A stretch of DNA of 64,000 nucleotides, from NCBI GenBank assembly GCA_963827065.1, contig CAWGZM010000008.1:186001-250000 (forward strand), given 5' to 3'. The notes under the pieces were generated by a model. It did not search any database. It was not told the origin of the DNA and worked only from the letters and a program-made list of their open reading frames with translations. Positions within the stretch are counted from its first letter, which is position 1. Every line of letters begins with the position of its first letter. Of this stretch, positions 23,600 through 30,641 are shown in pieces. A program made the position numbers and the translations under genes. The DNA comes from JACVRW01 sp963827065 (GTDB lineage: Bacteria; Actinomycetota; Thermoleophilia; Solirubrobacterales; Thermoleophilaceae).

Positions 23600-23600
23600 C
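23595..23600. repeat. Right copy of IS target-site duplication CCTAGC
   Basis: Identical to 22530-22535. Its CTAG supplies the TAG stop of the transposase on the plus strand and the TAG stop (CTA at 23596-23598) of the membrane-protein gene on the minus strand. Confidence 0.9.
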
Positions 23601-24090
23601 CGTCGCCGGGCGGAGCGACCGCTCCGCCGCCCTCGCCCGTCGGGGGCGGCGGTGCCGGAGTCGCGGGTGCGCCCTCGCCGCCGCCCTGCTGCGCGGGCGG
23701 GGTCACGGGCGGAGTGGGCGTAACGGTCCCGCCGCCCGTCGTGCCGTCTCCGGCCGGCGGGGTCACGGGCGGAGTGGGCGTGACGCCCCCGGCCGACTCC
23801 GTCTCCGTGTCGGTCGTCTCCGTGTCCGTGTCGGTGCGGTCGGAGTCGCGGTCCTGGGCCTCCAGAGTGGTGGTCGGCACGCCGAGGTCGGCCGGCGCGT
23901 CGGAGGGCTCCTCGTCGCCTCCGCCGGCGGTCACGATCATGACGATCAGGAGCAGGAACACGGCAGCGAAGACCCCGACGGCTATCAGCCGCCGGCGCCT
24001 GTAAACGGAGTCGTTCTCCCGGCCAGGGGGGCGACGCGGCCCGCCCGGAGGCCGTCCGGGCTCCAGACGGCGTGTGGGCTCGTCCTCCAC
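23596..24090 (-). CDS. Single-pass membrane protein with Pro/Thr-rich repetitive extracellular tail
   Basis: 164 residues from GTG 24090. A Pro/Arg-rich cytoplasmic head of about 33 residues is followed by one membrane helix (LIAVGVFAAVFLLLIVMIV) and a low-complexity tail: Asp/Thr-rich (DRDSDRTDTDTETTDTETES), then two copies of GTVTPTPPVTPPA-like blocks and a Pro/Gly-rich end. The two copies are visible in DNA as repeats exactly 60 bases apart. Topology suggests a wall-spanning stalk; no enzymatic domain is present. Before the IS inserted, this gene and arfB would have shared CTAG as both stops. Confidence 0.68.
   Translation of the reverse strand: MEDEPTRRLEPGRPPGGPRRPPGRENDSVYRRRRLIAVGVFAAVFLLLIVMIVTAGGGDEEPSDAPADLGVPTTTLEAQDRDSDRTDTDTETTDTETESAGGVTPTPPVTPPAGDGTTGGGTVTPTPPVTPPAQQGGGEGAPATPAPPPPTGEGGGAVAPPGDG
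23697..23781. repeat. Two-copy 60-base-period repeat inside the membrane-protein gene
   Basis: GCGGGGTCACGGGCGGAGTG with the following GGCGT occurs at 23697-23721 and again, identically, at 23757-23781. The repeat encodes VTPTPPVTPP and has the look of a slippage- or recombination-derived duplication in a low-complexity stalk. Confidence 0.75.
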
Positions 24091-24151
24091 GAACGGCGGA
24101 AGGTAGCAGTCGGCACGAGCCCGGATGCCGGTCGCAAGGCGAGCTTCAGCG

Positions 24152-24589
24152 CTAGGCGTAATGCAGGTCGGCGGCCTCCTCGCCGTCGACCGGACGCTCG
24201 CAGGTGGGACACCACCAGCGCGCCTCGACGGGAGTTCCGCAGACGTCGTGGCGAGGCGCTTCGCCGGCCTCGCGATGGCGCGCGCCCCAGTCGGCGAGCA
24301 GGCGCAGCGCCCCGGCCAGCTCATGCCCTGACGCGGTCAGCTCGTACACGAAGCGCTGCGGGCGCTCCGAGTAGGGCTGGGCGACGACGAGCCCCTCCCC
24401 CTCGAGCCGGCGCAGGCGCTGGCTGAGCACGTTGGGGGCGATCCGCGACAGCCCGTCCTGCAGGTCGCCGAAGCGGCGGGGCCCGTCGAGCAGCGACTCA
24501 ACGATGAGGAGCGTCCAGCGGTCGCCGACGGCGTCGAGCGCCGCCGCGAGCGGGGTCGGGTTATCGGCCACGGGTCCATGCTGGCACAC
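24152..24589 (-). CDS. HxlR-family transcriptional regulator
   Basis: 145 residues. The HxlR winged helix spans about residues 12-105: DAVGDRWTLLIVESLLDGPRRF, DLQDGLSRIAPNVLSQRLRRLE, YSERPQRFVYELTASGHEL. The C terminus has a three-Cys cluster (DVCGTPVEARWWCPTCERP) that could bind metal or sense redox state. GTG 24589 is taken as start; GTG 24568 is an alternative. It diverges from the degenerate-protease operon, with a near-perfect palindrome between them, so it probably controls both directions. Confidence 0.85.
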   Translation of the reverse strand: MCQHGPVADNPTPLAAALDAVGDRWTLLIVESLLDGPRRFGDLQDGLSRIAPNVLSQRLRRLEGEGLVVAQPYSERPQRFVYELTASGHELAGALRLLADWGARHREAGEAPRHDVCGTPVEARWWCPTCERPVDGEEAADLHYA

Positions 24590-24602
24590 GGAACGGAGGG
24601 TG

Positions 24603-24625
24603 TATAGTCGCTTGCAATTTGCAAG
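24603..24625. promoter_or_regulatory. Divergent promoter with HxlR-type operator CTTGCAA-T-TTGCAAG
   Basis: CTTGCAA (24611-24617) and TTGCAAG (24619-24625) form a perfect 7-base inverted repeat with one central base, typical of symmetrical HxlR operators. TATAGT at 24603-24608 (plus strand), or TATACA on the minus strand next to it, provides a plausible -10 element. The site lies between the HxlR gene and the gene at 24693. Confidence 0.6.
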
Positions 24626-24692
24626 TGACTGCCTCGCCCTGGGACCGAACAGGCTCGCCGCGGCGGGCAGAAACCTTTCGCGGGAGGCTCGA

Positions 24693-25598
24693 ATGGCGGT
24701 TCAGGAGCTGCAGGACACGATCGCGGAGGTGGCGGCCCGGGTCGGCCCCTCGGTGGTGGGGCTCGGCCGGGGCTGGGGCCTCGGAGCGGGAGTCGTGATC
24801 GGTGACGGGCAGGTGCTCACCGCCGCTCAGAACCTCCGTCGCGAGGAGCTGACCGTCGTGTTCGCCGACGGCGGCCGCGAGACCGCCGCGCCGGGTGGAG
24901 TCGATCCAGACCTCGGGCTGGCCGTCCTCTCGGTCCCGACCGGCGACACACCCGCGGTGACCTGGGAGCCGGCGGGCGAGCCCGGCATCGGCACGGCGGT
25001 GGTGGCGTTCGCGAACCCCGGCGGTCGCGGCCTGCGCGCGACACTCGGCTTCGTGTCGGCCGAGGCGCGCAGCTTCCGCGGCCCGCGCGGCCGGCGCGTG
25101 CGCGGCGCGATCGAGCACACGGCCCCGCTCCCGCGCGGGTCGTCCGGCGGCCCGCTCGTCGACCCTGCGGGCAACCTGCTCGGCATCAACAGCATCCGGC
25201 TCGATGGCGGCCTGATCCTCGCCGCCCCCGCGAACGGGGCGGCACGCGAGCGGGTCGTTCTGCTCGCACGCGGCGAGGCGCCCGCCCCGCATCGGCTCGG
25301 AGTGGCGGTCGCGCCGCCGCGCGCGGCACGCCGCATGCGGCGGGCGGTCGGCTTGCCCGAGCGCGACGGCCTGCTCGTCCGCGCGGTCGAGGAGGACGGG
25401 CCGGCGGACGCCGCAGGCATCGAGCGCGGCGACCTGATCGTCGCGGCCGGCGGGCGCGAGATCGATGGCGTCGAGGCGCTGTACGGAGCGCTCGACGAGC
25501 TCCCCGTGAGCGGCGGCGAGCTCGAGCTGGCCGTAGTGCGCGGAACCGAGGAGCGCACAGTGACGGCAAGCTTCGCCGCGGCGAAGGAGGCGGCATGA
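24693..25598 (+). CDS. HtrA-like S1/PDZ protein with degenerate catalytic triad (probable pseudoprotease)
   Basis: 301 residues: an S1-protease-like fold (about 5-195) and a C-terminal PDZ domain (about 215-295, RDGLLVRAVEEDGPADAAGIERGDLIV with repeats of the carboxylate-binding loop). Aspartate (DPDLGLAVLSV, Asp 73) and serine (LPRGSSGGPLVD, Ser 151) positions are kept, but the histidine position reads VLTAAQNLRR with Gln 46. Without this base it should not hydrolyse peptides by the normal mechanism. There is no signal peptide or membrane anchor. ATG 24693 follows GGGAGG. It overlaps the next, fully equipped HtrA by 4 bases, suggesting a partner or regulator of it. Confidence 0.82.
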   Translation: MAVQELQDTIAEVAARVGPSVVGLGRGWGLGAGVVIGDGQVLTAAQNLRREELTVVFADGGRETAAPGGVDPDLGLAVLSVPTGDTPAVTWEPAGEPGIGTAVVAFANPGGRGLRATLGFVSAEARSFRGPRGRRVRGAIEHTAPLPRGSSGGPLVDPAGNLLGINSIRLDGGLILAAPANGAARERVVLLARGEAPAPHRLGVAVAPPRAARRMRRAVGLPERDGLLVRAVEEDGPADAAGIERGDLIVAAGGREIDGVEALYGALDELPVSGGELELAVVRGTEERTVTASFAAAKEAA

Positions 25599-26581
25599 GC
25601 CCCGCCGGCGTATCCGAGCCGCGGCCGATCGACGAGCCCGACGCCGAGGCGCTCGACGCCTACTCACACGCGGTGATCGCCGTGGCGGAGCGGCTCGCGC
25701 CCTCGGTCGCCAGCCTGCGGGTGATGCGGCGGACGCGCGGGGGCAGCGTGCCGACCGGCGCCGGCAGCGCGGTCGCGCTCACCCCCGACGGCTTCATGCT
25801 CACCTCGGCACACGTCGTGGGACGCGCGGCCGCCCGCGGCCGGGCGAGCTTCGCCGACGGGCGCGAGGAGCGCTTCGAGGTGATCGGTCGCGACCCGCTC
25901 TCGGACCTTGCGCTGCTGCGCGCCGAGGGCGCCGCCCTCACCCCCGCGGAGCTGGGTGACGCGGACCGGCTCAAGGTCGGCCAGCTCGTCGTCGCGATCG
26001 GCAACCCGAACGGGCTGGGCGGTTCGCTGACCGCCGGCGTGGTGTCGGGGCTCGGCCGCTCGCTCCCCGCCCGTTCGAGAAGGGCCCAGCGCATCATCGA
26101 CAACGTGATTCAGACCGACGCCGCGCTCAACCCCGGAAACTCCGGCGGCGCGCTCGCCGACAGCCGCGGTCGGGTGGTCGGCATCAACACCGCCGTCGCG
26201 GGCGTCGGCCTCGGCCTCGCGGTCCCGATCAACGAGGCGACCGGGCGCGTGATTTCCCAGCTGATGGCGGACGGACGCGTGCGGCGCGCCTACCTCGGGA
26301 TCGCGGGCGGCCCGCGCCCCGTCCCGCCCGCGGCGCGCCCCGCGGTGGGCGAGGGCGCCTGCATCGAGGTGGTCGAGGTGGTGGACGGCAGTCCCGCCGC
26401 TCGCGCCGGCCTGCGCGCAGAGGACCTGATCGTGGCCGTCGACGGCACCCGCACCCAGCGCGTCGAGGACCTGCAGCGACTCATGGTCGCCGACCTGATC
26501 GGGGTGCCGGTGACGGTGCGGCTACTCCGCGCCGGACGCGAGCAGAATGTCGAGCTGACCCCGGCGGAGCTCGACCTGTGA
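25595..26581 (+). CDS. HtrA/DegP-type serine protease with PDZ domain
   Basis: 328 residues. The trypsin-like domain has a complete triad: His 73 (LTSAHVVG), Asp 104 (DPLSDLALLR) and Ser 183 (LNPGNSGGALAD); VAIGNPNGLGGSLTAG and VIQTDAALNPGNSGG are HtrA hallmarks. A PDZ domain follows at about 235-325. No signal peptide or transmembrane helix precedes the domain, so it appears cytoplasmic, unlike most DegP/DegS. It is coupled to the degenerate paralogue upstream (ATGA) and to the truncated haemoglobin downstream (GTGA). Confidence 0.9.
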   Translation: MSPAGVSEPRPIDEPDAEALDAYSHAVIAVAERLAPSVASLRVMRRTRGGSVPTGAGSAVALTPDGFMLTSAHVVGRAAARGRASFADGREERFEVIGRDPLSDLALLRAEGAALTPAELGDADRLKVGQLVVAIGNPNGLGGSLTAGVVSGLGRSLPARSRRAQRIIDNVIQTDAALNPGNSGGALADSRGRVVGINTAVAGVGLGLAVPINEATGRVISQLMADGRVRRAYLGIAGGPRPVPPAARPAVGEGACIEVVEVVDGSPAARAGLRAEDLIVAVDGTRTQRVEDLQRLMVADLIGVPVTVRLLRAGREQNVELTPAELDL

Positions 26582-27045
26582 GCGACTCACCTCCCACCCT
26601 GTACCAATGGGCCGGCGGCGCCGAAGCGCTCGAGCGGCTCACCGAGACCTTCTACGCGAAGGTGCGCGAGGACCCGCTCCTCGAGCCGGTCTTCCGCGGG
26701 ATGGACCGCGATCACCCCAAGTACGTCGCGATGTGGCTCGGCGAGGTGTTCGGCGGGCCCGCGCGCTACACGGAGGAGCGCGGCGGCTACCCGCAGATGA
26801 TGCAAAAGCACCTGAACCGGGCGCTCAGCGAGGAGATGCGCCGGCGCTGGGTGAGCCTCATCTGCGACGCGGCGGACGACGCGAGCCTGCCCGCCGACCC
26901 GGAGTTCCGCTCGGCCTTCGTCGCCTACATCGAGTGGGGCACGCGCATCGCCGTCGCCAACTCGCAGCCGGGCGCCGCGCCGCCCGCGCGGGCACCGGTG
27001 CCTCGCTGGGGCTGGGGCGAGGCCCCGCCCTACAACCCGGGCTAG
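26578..27045 (+). CDS. Group II truncated haemoglobin
   Basis: 155 residues, two-over-two globin. YQWAGGAEALERLTETFYAKV is the usual N-terminal motif with the B10 Tyr, the proximal His is in QMMQKHLNRALS (His 78) and the conserved G8 Trp follows in RRRWVSLICDA. A Pro/Trp-rich C-terminal tail (ARAPVPRWGWGEAPPYNPG) extends past the fold. Family members bind O2, handle NO/peroxide or deliver O2. GTG 26578 overlaps the HtrA stop; the TAG stop shares CTAG (27042-27045) with the opposing lipoprotein gene. Confidence 0.9.
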   Translation: MSDSPPTLYQWAGGAEALERLTETFYAKVREDPLLEPVFRGMDRDHPKYVAMWLGEVFGGPARYTEERGGYPQMMQKHLNRALSEEMRRRWVSLICDAADDASLPADPEFRSAFVAYIEWGTRIAVANSQPGAAPPARAPVPRWGWGEAPPYNPG

Positions 27046-27848
27046 AGCCCCGGGATGTGCCGGACGGCGAAGCCCGAGGTGGAGGCCGACTCCGCCTGCC
27101 AGCGAGTGCCCGCCCGGCCCTGGCCGCTCGTGTCGAAGCGCAGCCCGGCCACGACCATCCAGACGTGCCCGTAGTTCGTGTAGATCGTGATCCAGCGGCC
27201 CGGACCCGGCGCGCCGTAGTCGAGGAACCCGCCCGAAGTGAGCGGGCTGTCGAGCAGGCCCGCGCCGGCCAGCGCGAACGACACGGAGCCCGAGCAGTCG
27301 TAGCCGTTGTCGCGCCAGGCGCCGTGGCCGCCACCCCACTTGTACGGGAACTTGGCGATCTCGTTGGCCGCGAGGATCACGCGCTTGACGACGTCGGGCG
27401 CGTTCTCCGGCGCGACCGCGGTGCCGTCGGGGAGCACCCGCGCGCGCTTGCCCGTCGGCAGGAAGGCCGTCGTGTTGAGGTGCTTCTTGAAGTTCGCGAG
27501 CGCGGCGCGGGCCTCGCGCAGCTCGGCGCGCACCTCGGCGTCGGTCGGGGCGCCGGGGCTCGGCGCGTCGGCCCGCGGGTCTCCGTTCGGCGCACCCTGC
27601 GAGCCGGCGCCCTCGAGCTCGACGACCTGAGGTCGGGAATGTCCCGCGGGCGTCTCCTCCGGCTGCCGCTCACGCGCCTCGCGCGCGCTCTCCGGGGTGA
27701 GCACCACCTCATCGGAGGCCGGATCGGCCGCTGCGGAGGCGCCCTCCGCGCCCGGCTGCGACGTGGCCTTGCCGCAGCCGGCGAGGGCCGCGGCGAGGGC
27801 GATCAGGGCTACGAGGTAGCGCGCTCTGTCTGGTGCTTTGACTTCCAC
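27042..27848 (-). CDS. NlpC/P60-like cell-wall hydrolase lipoprotein
   Basis: 268 residues with lipoprotein signal and lipobox ALAGC (Cys 25). A Glu/Ala/Pro-rich linker of about 90 residues precedes the catalytic domain (155-268): FPYKWGGGHGAWRDNGYDCSG with catalytic Cys 185, and YTNYGHVWMVVAG with His 228. This Cys-His layout is that of NlpC/P60 peptidoglycan endopeptidases. It would act in the cell envelope. Its start overlaps the DUF1244 gene by 40 bases, so both are probably on one transcript. Confidence 0.82.
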   Translation of the reverse strand: MEVKAPDRARYLVALIALAAALAGCGKATSQPGAEGASAAADPASDEVVLTPESAREARERQPEETPAGHSRPQVVELEGAGSQGAPNGDPRADAPSPGAPTDAEVRAELREARAALANFKKHLNTTAFLPTGKRARVLPDGTAVAPENAPDVVKRVILAANEIAKFPYKWGGGHGAWRDNGYDCSGSVSFALAGAGLLDSPLTSGGFLDYGAPGPGRWITIYTNYGHVWMVVAGLRFDTSGQGRAGTRWQAESASTSGFAVRHIPGL

Positions 27849-28069
27849 TCCGAGTACGGCATTCCGTAGACGATCTCACGTGCCTGGGCGTCGTCGAGAT
27901 CGATACCGCGCTCCTCCGCCGCCTCCCTGTACCAGCGCGACAGGCAGTTGCGGCAGAAGCCCGCGAGCTCCATCAGGTCGATGTTCTGAACATCGGCGCG
28001 CTCGCGCAGGTGCTTTACCAGTTGCCGGAAAGCTGCCGCCTCGAGCTCGGTGCGTGATTGCTCGTCCAT
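27809..28069 (-). CDS. DUF1244 family protein
   Basis: 86 residues. The core VQNIDLMELAGFCRNCLSRW is almost a DUF1244 consensus, and YGMPYSEWKSKHQTE completes the family. Two cysteines in CRNC are conserved in the family, which has no known function and is best known from proteobacteria. It precedes the NlpC/P60 gene on the minus strand. Confidence 0.85.
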   Translation of the reverse strand: MDEQSRTELEAAAFRQLVKHLRERADVQNIDLMELAGFCRNCLSRWYREAAEERGIDLDDAQAREIVYGMPYSEWKSKHQTERATS

Positions 28070-28090
28070 TGATTTGGAACCATAGGGACG

Positions 28091-28393
28091 ATGACTGAAT
28101 CAGAAGGCCACTCGCCCGAGCTCCCCTCCGATCCGAGCGGAATCGACGAGCCGCACGACATCCTCGCGGCGGAGGAATTCGGAATCGGGACGCGCGACGA
28201 GCGCTATCCGGCCGACCCGAGCGGAATCCAGGAGCCCCACGATGTGCTGGCGGCGGAGGAGTTCCCGATGCCCGCCGGCGCCGATGGAGACGGCGAGGAC
28301 GCCGAGGGCGCGGGCTTCGACCCGCGCCTGCTGGCGCCGTTGATGCTGCTCGTCGCCACGCTCGCGCTGATCCTGCTGCGGCGCCGGCGCTGA
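28091..28393 (+). CDS. Small acidic tail-anchored protein with duplicated DPSGI-EPHD-LAAEEF motif
   Basis: A 100-residue protein. Two near-identical units, DPSGIDEPHDILAAEEF (14-30) and DPSGIQEPHDVLAAEEF (42-58), are followed by an Asp/Glu/Gly-rich linker and one C-terminal membrane helix (LAPLMLLVATLALILL) ending RRRR. The layout is that of a membrane-anchored protein presenting two copies of a short binding motif. Its stop overlaps the ferredoxin ATG (TGATG). No family recognised. Confidence 0.7.
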   Translation: MTESEGHSPELPSDPSGIDEPHDILAAEEFGIGTRDERYPADPSGIQEPHDVLAAEEFPMPAGADGDGEDAEGAGFDPRLLAPLMLLVATLALILLRRRR

Positions 28394-28626
28394 TGCCGGA
28401 GCTCTCGCCGGGGAACCGCATCGTGGTCAAGGTCGATCGCGCGCTCTGCATCGGTTCCGGCGACTGCGTCGACACGGCGCCGGACGTGTTCCAGCTCGAC
28501 GACGAGGACAAGGCCGTCGTCGTCGATCCCGACGGCGCCTCACTGGATGACGTGATCGCCGCGGCCTCGAACTGCCCCGTCAGCGCGATCTTCGTCGCCG
28601 GCGAGGACGGCGACCTCTACCCCTAG
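28393..28626 (+). CDS. 3Fe-4S-type ferredoxin
   Basis: 77 residues. Cysteines lie at 19 and 25 (CIGSGDC, spacing x5 rather than CxxCxxC) and at 61 before Pro (NCPVSAI). This is the actinobacterial 3Fe-4S (or labile 4Fe-4S) ferredoxin pattern, typical of electron donors to cytochrome P450s and other oxygenases. No P450 is in the window; a flavin monooxygenase lies 3 kb away. It is coupled to the repeat-motif membrane protein and its TAG shares CTAG (28623-28626) with the opposing broken gene. Confidence 0.9.
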   Translation: MPELSPGNRIVVKVDRALCIGSGDCVDTAPDVFQLDDEDKAVVVDPDGASLDDVIAAASNCPVSAIFVAGEDGDLYP

Positions 28627-29028
28627 CTCACGACGCGGAAGCCGAGGCTCGTCCGCGCGCCGACCTCCTCGACAGACAGCTTCTCGAGCCGAACGCGGTC
28701 AGGGTCGACGTTCTCGAGAAGCCGAAGGCCTGCGCCGAGCACAACCGGCATCACGTCGATGCGAAGCTTGCGGCGCCGTCGCCGGAGGATGGTGCGTGAC
28801 CACGAAGATCGGGACCTGGAACTCGTAGTTGCCGACATACGAGTCCGGATCGGTCATCTCGAACGTCCGGCGGCCCATGATGACCGCGCCCGTCTGCGCG
28901 ATCGCGTCGTTCATGTAGTCGGTGCCCCCCAGATCGCCGAGATCTGGGTAGAGCCGCGCCGAATTGCCCTGAGGATCGGCCACGAACCCGTCGAGCGACA
29001 TCGTCATTCCTGCCGTAAGCGTCGTCAT
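28623..29028 (-). pseudogene. Dihydrofolate-reductase-like (RibD C-terminal domain) protein, broken by internal deletion
   Basis: The first 83 codons from 29028 read as a normal family member: TLTAGMTMSLDGFVADP, TGAVIMGRRTFEM and VPIFVVTHHPPA. The end of the family is present in another frame, ending at 28623: RIDVMPVVLGAGLRLLENV, then RVRLEKLSVEEVGARTSL. The junction is at about 28775, where roughly 45 expected residues (including the cofactor-loop strand) are absent and the frame changes. The product is expected to be non-functional. Otherwise it would be one of the stand-alone DHFR-family reductases of unknown substrate common in actinobacteria. Confidence 0.78.
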
Positions 29029-29071
29029 GCCTGGTGCGACCGCGCCCCGGGCGACAACTCATCGGGGCGCG

Positions 29072-30613
29072 TCAGCGACCGCGCCCGTACACCAGCTTCA
29101 GCAGCCGGTCGACCAGCTTCGTGCGGCGTGCGCCGTAGGGCATCATGTGCAGGTCACGCTTCAGCGGCGCGAAGCTCGTCACTAGCAGCGACTGCTTCTT
29201 CGTGTACTTCCGGATCCCGTCCGCCCCGTGGCGTGTGCCGAGCCCGGACTCCTTCCAGCCGCCCATCGGCAACTCGAGGGCCAGGTAGTTGACCTGGGCG
29301 TCGTTGACGGTCACGGCGCCCGCCTCGACGCGGCGCGCGAGCCGCTCGCCCTTCGCGGTGTCGGAGGTCCAGACGGAGGCCTGCAGGCCGTAGCTCGAGT
29401 CGTTCGCAAGCCGCACCGCCTCGTCGGCGTCGGCAACCTTCATTATCGGCACCGTCGGGCCGAAGGTCTCGTCGCGCATGCACTCCATCGAGTGGTCCAC
29501 GTCGGCCAGGACGGTGGGCTCGAAGTAGTGCCCATGCTCGTCGCGCCGGTTGCCGCCGGCGAGCACCCGCGCCCCGCGCTCGCGCGCGTCGTTCACATGG
29601 CGCTCGACGATGTCCGACTGCGGCGGGTGGATGACCGCGCCGAGGTCGGTCGAGCCCGGGCCGGCGGGCTGGCCCTGACGCAGCGCGTTCACCTTGTCGG
29701 CCACGATCCGGACGAACTCGTCGTAGATGGGCGCCTCGACGTACACGCGCTCGGTCGAGATGCAGGTCTGGCCCGCGTTCTGCATCGAGTAGTGGACGGC
29801 GGCGTTCGACGCGCGCTCGAGGTCCGCGTCGGCACAGACGATCATCGGATCCTTGCCGCCCAGCTCGAGCGCGACCGGCGTGAGCGTCCTGGCGGCACGC
29901 TCCATCACCTTCCGGCCGGTGGGCGTCGAGCCGGTGAACATCACGAAGTCGACCTCGTCGACGAGCGCCGCGCCCGTCTCTCCGTAGCCCGGCACCACCT
30001 GGAACACGTCGCTCGGCAGGCCGCACTCGCGCAGCATCTCGCCCATCAACATCGATGTCAGCGGCGTGACCTCGGACGGCTTGAGCAGCACGGCGTTGCC
30101 GGCCGCGAGCGCCGGGATGCAGTCGCCGAAGGAGTTGGTGAGCGGGTAGTTCCAGGGGCCGATCACGCCCACGACGCCGACGGGCGCGTAGCGCACGATC
30201 AGCTTGCGGCCCTTCACGAACGGCGACGCCGTCTTGACCTTCTCCTCGGCGAGATACTTGGAGGCGTTCTTCGCCCAGAACGTGAACGCGGCCTCGGCGT
30301 AGCCGATCTCGGCGGTGAGCGCGTCCTCGTAGGTCTTGCCCGTCTCGGACACGATCGTCTCGATCACGCGCTCCGAGTTGTCCACGATCCAGCGCCGGCA
30401 GCGGTCGAGGATCGCGGCACGGCCCTCGAAGCCGAGCGCCTCCCAGCCGGGCTGGGCGCCGCGAGCGCGCGTGGCCGCCTCGGCCACCTGCTCGGGCGTC
30501 GTCACGGGGACGTGCGCGATGATCTCGCCCGTCGCCGGGTTCTCGACCTCGATCACCGGCCTCAGGGAGGCATTCACGCTGTCGGTCTGGGGGGCGATGA
30601 TCGTCTCGGACAC
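29072..30613 (-). CDS. NAD(P)-dependent aldehyde dehydrogenase
   Basis: 513 residues. GTG 30613 is preceded by AAAGGAG. Landmarks are ENPATGEIIAHVP, GVIGPWNYPLTNSFGDC, LKPSEVTPLTS, FTGSTPTGRKVMERAA, catalytic Glu in LELGGKDPM and catalytic Cys in NAGQTCISTERVYV. The C-terminal extension (LHMMPYGARRTKLVDRLLKL) resembles class-3/fatty-aldehyde-type enzymes. It oxidises an unknown aldehyde to the acid and follows the SDR and FMO genes on the same strand, 28 bases after the SDR stop. Confidence 0.9.
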   Translation of the reverse strand: MSETIIAPQTDSVNASLRPVIEVENPATGEIIAHVPVTTPEQVAEAATRARGAQPGWEALGFEGRAAILDRCRRWIVDNSERVIETIVSETGKTYEDALTAEIGYAEAAFTFWAKNASKYLAEEKVKTASPFVKGRKLIVRYAPVGVVGVIGPWNYPLTNSFGDCIPALAAGNAVLLKPSEVTPLTSMLMGEMLRECGLPSDVFQVVPGYGETGAALVDEVDFVMFTGSTPTGRKVMERAARTLTPVALELGGKDPMIVCADADLERASNAAVHYSMQNAGQTCISTERVYVEAPIYDEFVRIVADKVNALRQGQPAGPGSTDLGAVIHPPQSDIVERHVNDARERGARVLAGGNRRDEHGHYFEPTVLADVDHSMECMRDETFGPTVPIMKVADADEAVRLANDSSYGLQASVWTSDTAKGERLARRVEAGAVTVNDAQVNYLALELPMGGWKESGLGTRHGADGIRKYTKKQSLLVTSFAPLKRDLHMMPYGARRTKLVDRLLKLVYGRGR

Positions 30614-30641
30614 GTCGTCTCCTTTGATCGTCCTTGGGAAC

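Noticed and set aside
23697..23781. Regular 60-base spacing of identical 25-base units, considered as a CRISPR fragment
   Set aside because: There are only two copies, they encode a Pro/Thr stalk in frame within a gene, and no cas genes are present.
22750..24426. A long plus-strand frame running through the transposase and beyond the IS
   Set aside because: It is a shadow in another frame of the transposase; it crosses the IS boundary and the opposing membrane-protein gene, and its composition is Arg/Pro/Ala-rich.
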